Shown here: piece by piece, positions 1 to 5,626 of the stretch
Layout: each line of letters begins with the position of its first letter
Numbering within the stretch: position 1 is the stretch's first letter
NCBI GenBank assembly: GCA_000437375.1
Contig: FR898205.1
Coordinates: forward strand, 1-9,926
Direction of reading: 5' to 3'
Length of the DNA stretch: 9,926 nucleotides
DNA from: Eubacterium sp. CAG:841
Lineage (GTDB): Bacteria; Bacillota; Clostridia; Oscillospirales; CAG-272
Notes under the pieces: generated by a model
Seen by the model: only the letters and a program-made list of their open reading frames with translations
The model's database searches: none
What the model was told of the DNA's origin: nothing
Translations under genes and position numbers: made by a program

Positions 1-30
1 GGCAATCCGGCGGCTTTTTGATTTTTATTT
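1..30 (-). terminator. Partial terminator after uraA (cut by window edge)
   Basis: Just after the uraA stop, the minus strand has an A-rich run followed by GCCGCCGG. On the plus strand this reads CCGGCGGC followed by a T-rich run. It looks like one arm and the tract of a rho-independent, possibly bidirectional, terminator whose other arm lies outside the window. The hairpin cannot be confirmed because the partner arm is missing. Confidence 0.35.
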
Positions 31-35
31 ATGAT

Positions 36-1424
36 TTATTCGGCGTCTGTGGTTTCGCTTTCAGTATTGTCAGATGTTACTTTCTTTTTTGAGAGTACAG
101 CGTTTACTATTATGCCGAGTATGAGTGCGCAAGCTACGCTTGTGAGTGTTACTTTTCCGAAGAGGAGCTTCATTCCGCCTACGCCTGCGATGAGTATTGA
201 AGCTACTACAAAGAGGTTTTTGTTATCTCCGAGATCAACAGTCTGTATCATCTTAAGTCCGCTTACAGCGATGAATCCGTAAAGTGTTATGCAAACTCCG
301 CCCATTACGCAGGAGGGGATTGTTGAAAGGAATGTTACGAACGGAGCGAAGAATGATGCGATTATACAGAGTATTGCAGTTGCAAGGATCGTTACTACCG
401 AAGCATTTCCCGTGATTGCCACGCATCCTACGGATTCTCCGTATGTTGTGTTGGGGCAACCGCCAAAGAATGCGCCTGCTATCGAGCCTACGCCGTCACC
501 GAGAAGTGTTCTGTGCAGTCCGGGCTCTTTAAGAAGATCTCTGCCGATGATGGACGAGAGGTTTTCGTGGTCTGCAATGTGTTCTGCGAATACTACGAAT
601 GCTACAGGAACATACGCAACCGCTATTGTTCCGAGATATGTCCAGAAGTTGCTTCCTTCGCCGAAGTTGTAGCTACCTGAGAAAGCTTTTATAAACGTGA
701 AGTCGGGATACCATTTGAGGTCTGCGAATTTGCTGAAGTCAATTATTTTGAGAGAGTCTATGTTGGCTGTTGTGCCTATTACCGTGAATATTGAAGCGAC
801 TATGTAACCTGCAATTATACCGATTATGAAAGGAATGAGTTTTGCCATTTTCTTTCCGAAAACCGATGCGATGATTACTGCAAAGAGCGTTACGAGTGCG
901 CATGCAAGGCATATGAGTGCGTGAGTGTTCATTATGAAAGCACCGTCGCCATTCTTTGCGGCACCGCCGACTGCGTCACCTACCGCATTTCCTGCAAGGG
1001 AAAGTCCGATTATTGCTACCGTAGGACCTATTACAACGGGAGGCATAAGCTTTGAAAGCCAATTAACACCCGCAAGTTTGACTGCTATTGCAAGTATTAC
1101 ATATACAAGTCCTGCCATCGCTGCGCCAATGATCAGTCCGAGATATCCTGCCGACATTGAAACACCGCCGGCAAAGGCTGCGCTCATCGATCCGAGAAAT
1201 GCGAATGATGATCCGAGAAATACAGGGCTTTTGAATTTTGTAAAGAGCAGATAAACTATTGTTCCAACGCCTGCTCCGAACAGCGCCGCCGACTGCGACA
1301 TTCCGTTTCCGATTATTGCCGGCACAGCGATAGTAGCCGCAAGAATCGCAAGAAGCTGTTGAAGTGCGAACACAATTATCTGCCCGAACTTCGGTTTGTC
1401 TTCCACATTGTAAATTAGTTTCAT
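36..1424 (-). CDS. uraA: Uracil permease, NCS2 family
   Basis: Membrane symporter that imports uracil with protons for pyrimidine salvage. The 462 residues are strongly hydrophobic with many membrane segments, as in NCS2 (nucleobase/ascorbate) transporters, which have 14. Family signatures are visible: QQLLAILAATIAVPAI near residues 22-37, FAEHIADHENLS near 279-290, and GGCPNTTYGESVG near 321-333. Glu281 and Glu330 match the two substrate-binding glutamates known in E. coli UraA. It is somewhat longer than the roughly 430-residue E. coli protein, apparently through loops near residues 145-165 and 220-260. The ATG at 1424 follows a GGAGGGG Shine-Dalgarno (1434-1440). It lies 46 nt after pyrR with no second PyrR site, so the attenuator upstream of pyrR probably controls both genes. 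The alternative name pyrP is equally suitable. Confidence 0.95.
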   Translation of the reverse strand: MKLIYNVEDKPKFGQIIVFALQQLLAILAATIAVPAIIGNGMSQSAALFGAGVGTIVYLLFTKFKSPVFLGSSFAFLGSMSAAFAGGVSMSAGYLGLIIGAAMAGLVYVILAIAVKLAGVNWLSKLMPPVVIGPTVAIIGLSLAGNAVGDAVGGAAKNGDGAFIMNTHALICLACALVTLFAVIIASVFGKKMAKLIPFIIGIIAGYIVASIFTVIGTTANIDSLKIIDFSKFADLKWYPDFTFIKAFSGSYNFGEGSNFWTYLGTIAVAYVPVAFVVFAEHIADHENLSSIIGRDLLKEPGLHRTLLGDGVGSIAGAFFGGCPNTTYGESVGCVAITGNASVVTILATAILCIIASFFAPFVTFLSTIPSCVMGGVCITLYGFIAVSGLKMIQTVDLGDNKNLFVVASILIAGVGGMKLLFGKVTLTSVACALILGIIVNAVLSKKKVTSDNTESETTDAE

Positions 1425-1470
1425 AAAGTTTTTCCCCTCCGAAAAATTTTTTATTTCATTCCTTTCGGAA

Positions 1471-2001
1471 TTAAATACTTTTAAGCTCTACCGAAAGCTC
1501 GCCGTCATATTTTTCAACCTTGACCATTATTATTTCATCAAGCGAGGTGGGGATGTTTTTGCCTACATAGTCCGGCTTTATCGGCAGCTCTCTGTGACCT
1601 CTGTCAACAAGCGCCGCAAGCTGTATACGCTTGGGTCTGCCCATATCGAACAAAGCATCTATCGCTGCTCTTACCGTTCTGCCGGTGAATATTACATCGT
1701 CCACAAGGATGAGAGTCTTTCCGTTTATGTCAAAGCTTATATCGCTTCCGTTTACTGAAGGCGATTCGGAAAATTTACTCAGGTCATCTCTGTAAAGGGT
1801 TATGTCAAGGTAGCCTATCGGTATTGTTTCTCCCGAAAAATCTGATATTCTGGCTTTGAGCATATCGGCAAGACTGGCTCCTCTGCGCAGGATTCCTATC
1901 AGCGCTATATCGGAAAGGCACGGATTTTTTTCGATTATTTCGTGCGCAAGTCTTGCGAGCATACGCTCTACCGCCTGTGAGTCCGCCAAAATCTTTTCCA
2001 T
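1471..2001 (-). CDS. pyrR: Bifunctional pyr operon regulator / uracil phosphoribosyltransferase
   Basis: RNA-binding attenuation protein of the pyrimidine regulon that also has weak uracil phosphoribosyltransferase activity (uracil + PRPP to UMP). The 176-residue length is normal for PyrR. Visible motifs are the RRGASLA segment (39-45), the PRPP-binding loop ILVDDVIFTGRTVRAA (98-113, with Asp101-Asp102), and the PyrR-type C-terminal stretch LVDRGHRELPIKPDYVGKNI (131-150), which separates it from other phosphoribosyltransferases. The ATG at 2001 follows GGAGG (about 2008-2013). The gene is first in the operon, preceded by a complete attenuator that the protein itself should recognise, and followed by uraA. 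By family behaviour, UMP-bound PyrR stabilises the anti-antiterminator and lowers expression of its own operon. Confidence 0.97.
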   Translation of the reverse strand: MEKILADSQAVERMLARLAHEIIEKNPCLSDIALIGILRRGASLADMLKARISDFSGETIPIGYLDITLYRDDLSKFSESPSVNGSDISFDINGKTLILVDDVIFTGRTVRAAIDALFDMGRPKRIQLAALVDRGHRELPIKPDYVGKNIPTSLDEIIMVKVEKYDGELSVELKSI

Positions 2002-2027
2002 AATAAACCTCCGAAATTGTTTTGCAC

Positions 2028-2062
2028 AAAAAAATACCTTGCCGCATAATACGACAAGGCAT
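2028..2062 (-). terminator. Attenuator terminator of the pyr leader
   Basis: Minus-strand stem ATGCCTTGTCG (2062-2052) pairs with CGGCAAGGTAT (2044-2034) around a 7-nt loop, an 11-bp stem with a few G-U pairs, followed directly by seven U (2034-2028). This is a classic intrinsic terminator lying inside the leader, ahead of the pyrR ribosome binding site. Its left arm, CCTTGTCG (2059-2052), is the segment that can instead pair with the upstream antiterminator arm. Confidence 0.9.
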
Positions 2063-2088
2063 AAAAATTTTCAAAAGCTGTTATTCTG

Positions 2089-2122
2089 ACCTTGTCGGTA
2101 TCTCTGTACCGCCCTTAAAGGC
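2089..2122 (-). promoter_or_regulatory. PyrR-binding hairpin (anti-antiterminator) of the pyr attenuator
   Basis: The minus-strand RNA folds into a lower stem GCCUU (from 2122) with AAGGU (to 2089), an asymmetric internal loop, an upper stem GGUA/UACC, and the terminal hexaloop CAGAGA. This hexaloop fits the CNGNGA consensus of PyrR-binding loops in Gram-positive pyr leaders. The 3' strand CGACAAGG (2097-2090) is also perfectly complementary to CCUUGUCG (2059-2052) of the terminator, which gives the antiterminator. So the mutually exclusive folds are visible: PyrR-UMP binding holds the hairpin and allows termination; without it, the antiterminator forms and pyrR-uraA is transcribed. Confidence 0.9.
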
Positions 2123-2142
2123 TCATTTATTCGGTTTGAATG

Positions 2143-2171
2143 ATTTTATCATATTCTTTTTGATTTGTAAA
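2143..2171 (-). promoter_or_regulatory. Promoter of the pyrR-uraA operon
   Basis: On the minus strand TTTACA (2171-2166) and TAAAAT (2148-2143) are separated by exactly 17 bp, a good sigma-A pair. Predicted transcription start is near 2136, giving a leader of about 135 nt that contains the whole PyrR attenuator. Confidence 0.7.
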
Positions 2172-2175
2172 GGGA

Positions 2176-2207
2176 ATATTTCAAAAAAATTAAATTTTGT
2201 GAAATAT
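2176..2207 (+). repeat. AT-rich inverted repeat upstream of the pyr promoter
   Basis: ATATTTCA (2176-2183) and TGAAATAT (2200-2207) form a perfect 8-bp dyad with a 16-nt A/T-rich centre that is itself partly complementary. It sits between the acpP stop and the pyr -35 box. It could be an upstream promoter element, a protein site or a weak acpP terminator. The U run lies inside the dyad and not after it, so a normal terminator is unlikely. Confidence 0.4.
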
Positions 2208-2232
2208 GTATAGATTGACGCCGCGAGACGAC

Positions 2233-2457
2233 TTATTTATTGTCTTCTATATATTTTGCAACGTCGCCTACGGTTTTAAGGTTCATAATTGCGTCGTCGG
2301 GAACGACTACTCCGGTTTCTTCTTCTATTGACATAAGCATTTCAACAACGTCAAGCGAGTCAACTCCGAGATCCTCACGGATGGATGTTTCTGCTGTTAT
2401 ATCGTCAGCATTTATTCTGAGCTGTTTTGAAAGTATTTCTTTTACGAGTTCGAGCAT
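2233..2457 (-). CDS. acpP: Acyl carrier protein
   Basis: Small acidic cytoplasmic carrier that holds growing acyl chains of fatty acid synthesis on a 4'-phosphopantetheine arm. The 74 residues are typical of ACP. The attachment motif GVDSLDVVEM (31-40) places the modified serine at Ser34, followed by the acidic recognition helix around residues 35-48 (MLMSIEEETG). The ATG at 2457 follows AAGGAG (2472-2467) at about 9 nt. The gene is not next to fab genes: it has its own strong promoter and is a single-gene unit, so the usual fabD-fabG-acpP-fabF context is absent. A role in another acyl pathway cannot be excluded, but the sequence looks like the housekeeping fatty acid ACP. Confidence 0.95.
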   Translation of the reverse strand: MLELVKEILSKQLRINADDITAETSIREDLGVDSLDVVEMLMSIEEETGVVVPDDAIMNLKTVGDVAKYIEDNK

Positions 2458-2493
2458 TTGAATAATCTCCTTACTTATTTATGGTCTTTAATG

Positions 2494-2522
2494 ATTATAA
2501 GATAATAATGCGGATTTTTCAA
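2494..2522 (-). promoter_or_regulatory. Promoter of acpP
   Basis: Minus-strand TTGAAA (2522-2517), a 17-bp spacer and TATAAT (2499-2494). This is close to the sigma-A consensus and suits a highly expressed housekeeping gene. The predicted start near 2487 gives a short leader of about 30 nt. Confidence 0.85.
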
Positions 2523-2586
2523 GTATTATTTCAAAAAAAGTATAAAAAAACAGTACAAGCGTACAACTTTTTTCGATAAAAGCGCT

Positions 2587-2617
2587 TTCACAACGGCAAA
2601 AGTCGCGGCATATTATA
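2587..2617 (+). promoter_or_regulatory. Promoter of the three-gene small-protein cassette (sigma-A or sigma-K type)
   Basis: Two readings overlap here. A sigma-A reading has TTCACA (2587-2592), 18 bp and TATTAT (2611-2616). A sigma-K-like reading has an AC at 2590-2591, 17 bp and CATATTATA (2609-2617), which fits the CATAnnnTA -10 consensus of late mother-cell sporulation promoters. A perfect palindrome, AAAGCGCTTT (2579-2588), touches the -35 region. Sequence alone cannot decide between the two sigma factors. Confidence 0.5.
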
Positions 2618-2654
2618 TTGTAAAAGCGAAATTTGTATAAAGAGAGGTACTTTT

Positions 2655-2861
2655 ATGGAGATAAATAAGCAAAATCTTTCGGCGCTGCTTGCCTGCGACG
2701 ACGATACCTTGCGTGCAAAGCTGCTTGAAATTGCCGATGTGCTTGGCATAGACAGGGCGGAAGCTTCCAAAATGACGCAGGACATAGGCAAAGCGAGGGC
2801 ACTTATGGCTATGGTATCGGACGACGACCTGAGAAAATTTCTCGGCGGACTTAAAAAATAA
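2655..2861 (+). CDS. Small helical protein of unknown function (68 aa)
   Basis: Function not recognised. The protein is short and charged with no signal peptide or membrane segment, so it is probably cytoplasmic. The pattern suggests three or four short helices: residues 5-12, 16-30 (acidic start CDDDTLRAKLLEIADVLG), 33-51, and a C-terminal DDDLRKFLGGLKK. The single cysteine is Cys14. The ATG at 2655 follows AGAGAGG (2640-2646) with good spacing. It is first in a three-gene plus-strand unit, 17 nt ahead of the next gene, and divergent from acpP. From memory, short helical proteins ending in a similar DDL-K-LGGL stretch occur in clostridial genomes without assigned function; this resemblance is unverified. 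The clear ribosome binding site and tight spacing make it a real gene. Confidence 0.75.
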   Translation: MEINKQNLSALLACDDDTLRAKLLEIADVLGIDRAEASKMTQDIGKARALMAMVSDDDLRKFLGGLKK

Positions 2862-2878
2862 GACGTTGGTGAGCTTAT

Positions 2879-3169
2879 ATGGATCCCGCTGTTTTTGAAA
2901 AGCTCGGAGCAGCTGTCTCCGACCCCGAAATACAGAAAAAGATAAGTGCTATAATCTCAGGCGACGGCACAGGCATGACTTCAAAACCCGACGCTCCGTG
3001 CCCGCCGCCCTCTCCGCCTCCTTCGCCGCCATCGACAATAAAGAACGGCAGGGCGCTTCTTTTGGCACTTAAACCGTATATGGATGAAAAACGTTGTGAG
3101 AAAATAGATCGAATTCTTTCCGCAATGAAGCTTGCCGAATTTGCGGGAATGTTCAAGAATATGATGTAA
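2879..3169 (+). CDS. Small two-module protein with proline-rich linker, unknown function (96 aa)
   Basis: Function not recognised. Three parts are visible: an N-terminal helical part (1-28, with SDPEIQKKISAII), a proline/serine linker (37-52, CPPPSPPPSPPS region), and a C-terminal basic helical module (55-96) with RALLLALKPYMDEKRCEKIDRI. That last module (LLxALKPYL-x-KR-x-KID) resembles, from memory, a segment common in small uncharacterised clostridial proteins. There is no signal peptide or clear membrane helix. The ATG at 2879 has only a weak GGTGAG upstream (about 2868-2873), so translation may partly depend on coupling to the preceding gene 17 nt away. The gene after it starts 15 nt downstream. 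The proline linker is shared in style with that next protein, which suggests related surroundings or assembly. Confidence 0.75.
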   Translation: MDPAVFEKLGAAVSDPEIQKKISAIISGDGTGMTSKPDAPCPPPSPPPSPPSTIKNGRALLLALKPYMDEKRCEKIDRILSAMKLAEFAGMFKNMM

Positions 3170-3184
3170 GGAGGGAAGCGGTGT

Positions 3185-3541
3185 ATGTATAACAGAATAT
3201 ATTCCGGAGGAAATGTTCGCGTGCCGCCCGATTACGGCGGCAACGCTATAAAATACCATCCTGCGGAGCAGCAACCACCAAGGCAGACGTTTTCTCCACC
3301 TCCGCCCCCTCCTCCCCCGAGACCGCAACCATCACCTCCGCCGCAGGCAAAACCTCAATGCCCGTGCGAGGAACCGCCGCCTGCGCCGCCGTGCGATAAA
3401 AAAAGCGGGTATCTCGGAAATTTGCTTTCCAAAATATCCGCCGACGATCTTCTGATCTACGGGATAGTGCTTTATATGACTTTACAGGACAGCGACAATA
3501 CGCTTTTACTTGTTGTTTTGCTTGCGCTGGTTATGCTGTAA
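3185..3541 (+). CDS. Proline-rich small protein with C-terminal hydrophobic module (118 aa)
   Basis: Function not recognised. An N-terminal polar, Gly/Tyr-containing part (1-30) is followed by a proline-rich stretch (31-69) with eight prolines in a row at 38-45 and three cysteines (59, 61, 70), then a C-terminal module ISADDLLIYGIVLYMTLQ (84-100) and DSDNTLLLVVLLALVML (102-118). The two hydrophobic stretches are separated by acidic residues and end exactly at the C-terminus. This could be a tail anchor, a membrane hairpin or a self-assembling segment. AAGGAGGG (3168-3175) overlaps the previous stop and sits about 9 nt before the ATG, a strong site. It is last in the cassette, and its TAA directly abuts the stop of the convergent gene. 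A DDLL-hydrophobic tail of this kind occurs, as far as I recall, in uncharacterised clostridial proteins, possibly sporulation-linked; that is unverified. Confidence 0.75.
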   Translation: MYNRIYSGGNVRVPPDYGGNAIKYHPAEQQPPRQTFSPPPPPPPPRPQPSPPPQAKPQCPCEEPPPAPPCDKKSGYLGNLLSKISADDLLIYGIVLYMTLQDSDNTLLLVVLLALVML

Positions 3542-4315
3542 TCACTTTGAAAAGACATTTTCGCTGTATACATCGTAGTATTCAAGCGTTTCAAATGTCA
3601 TAACGGGATATCCGTCATTGTAGAGCTTTACCGAAAGGAGCGAGCCGTCATTCATTGAAATTCTTACGTCGGTTATCGTTTTGTCGGAGTCGGAATCGAA
3701 AATTATTTCATATTCGCCGTTATCCTCACCTGTATAGATTATGTTTACGGAATCTCCGCCTATGTGAGAGAAATCAGGCATAAGAGAATATGCGAAAAAC
3801 GAGTGCGCCGAATCGGCAGGGAAGGCATTGGTTATATCATTTTCTGTAACGATAACTTCGTCTCCGTCGCAGAAAGCGAAAAGAAGTTGTTTTCCGCTTT
3901 CGGCTTCCTTAATTATTATTTTATATACGTCGCCGCTTTTGGCGGCTTCAAATATGAGCTTTTCCTCCGTATCGCCGTTTATGTTTACAACGTTTGCACG
4001 AATGGAATAGGCATTTTTCAACGGCAGAGATGCAACAAGGGTTTTAAGTGTTTCCCTGCTTGCCTGAGGATAGCCGTAATCCGTTTTGGAGGAAGCTTCA
4101 AAAAGGTTTCCGAGCAAGTTTTCCGACGGTATTTTTGAAATATTATCCGGAGTTTTGTTTTTCGCCAAAAACCACGGAACGTCGTAAAGTCCTGCTTTGT
4201 TGAGCAAAAAAAGGCAGAAAAAGCACGTAAGAGCGAACGCCAGCACAAGAGACAGTATCGCCAGAAGCGACGCTGTCTCTGTGATTTTTCCGGTGTTTTT
4301 CGCTTGGTTTTTCAC
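3542..4315 (-). CDS. Single-pass membrane protein with extracytoplasmic domain, unknown function
   Basis: Function not recognised. The 257 residues have a basic N-terminus, one long hydrophobic segment (about 16-38) and then a polar domain of some 215 residues that should face outside. The pattern is that of a membrane-anchored extracytoplasmic protein; no proper lipobox cysteine is present. The C-terminal half looks beta-rich, with alternating strands such as YKIIIKEAE, NIIYTGEDNGEYEIIFDSDSDK and SVKLYNDGYPVMTFETLEYY, a style seen in LolA-like or DUF-type anchored domains; this is a guess. The start is GTG at 4315 with AAGGCGG (4329-4323) upstream. It lies 23 nt after tagO and third in the trpS-tagO unit, so a role at the cell envelope is plausible. 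Its TGA abuts the stop of the convergent gene with no terminator between. Confidence 0.8.
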   Translation of the reverse strand: MKNQAKNTGKITETASLLAILSLVLAFALTCFFCLFLLNKAGLYDVPWFLAKNKTPDNISKIPSENLLGNLFEASSKTDYGYPQASRETLKTLVASLPLKNAYSIRANVVNINGDTEEKLIFEAAKSGDVYKIIIKEAESGKQLLFAFCDGDEVIVTENDITNAFPADSAHSFFAYSLMPDFSHIGGDSVNIIYTGEDNGEYEIIFDSDSDKTITDVRISMNDGSLLSVKLYNDGYPVMTFETLEYYDVYSENVFSK

Positions 4316-4338
4316 GCTTTTTCCGCCTTTTTATTTTT

Positions 4339-5607
4339 TTATTCTTCGGTTTTTTCCGCTGCTTCGGACTTTTCATCAAAATCCGAAAGCTTGACCTTTT
4401 CTTCTGTTATGCTTTCGTCGCGCTTGCGTTTTTCTTCGTTATTTTCAGATTCGCGAAGCGCTTCGTCTATCACATCCGAAGCTTTTGCGGTACCTGATTT
4501 CGGTTTTATTTCAACGGACGCGGAGACTTTGACTTCGTTTTCTTTGCTTTTCCCTTTGATGACTTCGGGAGCAAGCTTATCTATGTGCTTCAAGAGCAGC
4601 AGGAACAGACATACGACCCCTACGATAATGAACGCAGCCATTTTGTGATAAAGCGATACGATAGCCGCAACACAGCATATTGCGGAGGAAATGTATATTG
4701 TTATCACGGATTGAGCGGGTGAAAAGCCTGCGTCAAGAAGCTTGTAATGAAGATGGCATCTGTCTGCCTTGAAGGGGTTTTTGCTTTGAGAAACTCTCTT
4801 GAAAAAGACTACGATCGAATCTATGAGCGGGAGCGCAAAAACGAGCGCCGGAGCTACTGCCGACATGAGCGTCGCACCCTTGAAAAATCCGAATACGGAC
4901 AGGCAGGCAAGCACATAGCCGAAAAGCATCGAGCCGCAATCGCCCATAAATACAGCCGCAGGATTTGCGTTGTAGGGCAAAAATCCGAGAGCGGAACCAC
5001 AGAGTGCAGCTGCGATAACGGCGCAAACGGGTTCGCCCATAAGTATGGATATTACAAGCAATACAACAGCGCTTAAAAATGAAACTCCGCACGCAAGACC
5101 GTCAAGTCCGTCGAGAAGGTTTACTGAATTTATAACGAGAACCATCCACAAAACGGTGAGCGGGATTGCGAAATCGCCGAGATGCTGTGTGCCGAATATT
5201 GTTGTGTATTTGATCGCGCCGCCCCAGAATGCCGTGAGCGTCGCAACGGCTATCTGCGCCAAAAGCTTGAGCCATGCGGGAAGATTGAAGATATCGTCCA
5301 GCACGCCGACGGCGCAGATTATAAGTCCGCCGACGGAGGTAACAAGAACTATTTTGGGGATTTCATCGAAAATGAGAAGCGAAGCACAAAGTGCCGCTAC
5401 AATAAATCCGATGGCTATTGCTATTCCGCCGAGACGGGGTGTGGGAGCGCGGTGGAATTTTCTCTCGTGGTCGGGAACGTCAACCGCTCCTGTCTTTTTT
5501 GCAAGTATTTTTGTAATGGGAGTAAATAAAAATGTAATGATAAGCGATACGGCGAGTATTGCCAGATAGGCAAGGTTTTCTGTTGCGAAAATCGGCTCGT
5601 ACGTCAT
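4339..5607 (-). CDS. tagO: TagO/WecA-type undecaprenyl-phosphate sugar-1-phosphate transferase
   Basis: Polyprenyl-phosphate:N-acetylhexosamine-1-phosphate transferase family. It would move GlcNAc-1-phosphate (or a related sugar) from UDP to undecaprenyl phosphate at the inner membrane face, the first lipid-linked step of teichoic acid or other envelope glycan synthesis. Motifs in order: HERKFHRAPTPRLGGIAIA (48-66), GVLDDIFNLP with Asp104-Asp105 (101-110), NSVNLLDGLDGLA (160-172), MGDCGS (221-226), and HLHYKLL (285-291). The HLH motif and the order separate it from MraY proper. About ten membrane segments are visible. After residue 340 comes a highly charged, low-complexity tail of about 80 residues, which the roughly 360-residue B. 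subtilis TagO lacks. The ATG at 5607 follows AAAGGAA at about 9 nt. It lies 19 nt after trpS. Donor sugar and polymer are not determined. Confidence 0.88.
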   Translation of the reverse strand: MTYEPIFATENLAYLAILAVSLIITFLFTPITKILAKKTGAVDVPDHERKFHRAPTPRLGGIAIAIGFIVAALCASLLIFDEIPKIVLVTSVGGLIICAVGVLDDIFNLPAWLKLLAQIAVATLTAFWGGAIKYTTIFGTQHLGDFAIPLTVLWMVLVINSVNLLDGLDGLACGVSFLSAVVLLVISILMGEPVCAVIAAALCGSALGFLPYNANPAAVFMGDCGSMLFGYVLACLSVFGFFKGATLMSAVAPALVFALPLIDSIVVFFKRVSQSKNPFKADRCHLHYKLLDAGFSPAQSVITIYISSAICCVAAIVSLYHKMAAFIIVGVVCLFLLLLKHIDKLAPEVIKGKSKENEVKVSASVEIKPKSGTAKASDVIDEALRESENNEEKRKRDESITEEKVKLSDFDEKSEAAEKTEE

Positions 5608-5626
5608 GATCTTTTATTCCTTTCGT

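Noticed and set aside
2531..2573. A-run, GTAC dyad and T-run as a terminator
   Set aside because: The stem is only 4 bp and it sits between divergent promoters where no transcript needs to end.
2981..3328. Minus-strand Arg/Gly-rich open frame opposite the proline-rich genes
   Set aside because: The Arg and Gly runs are simply the complement of the CCN proline codons, and no ribosome site is present.
3000..3400. Repetitive CCN-rich tracts as tandem DNA repeats or a CRISPR-like array
   Set aside because: These are proline codons in two real genes; there is no regular repeat-spacer unit.
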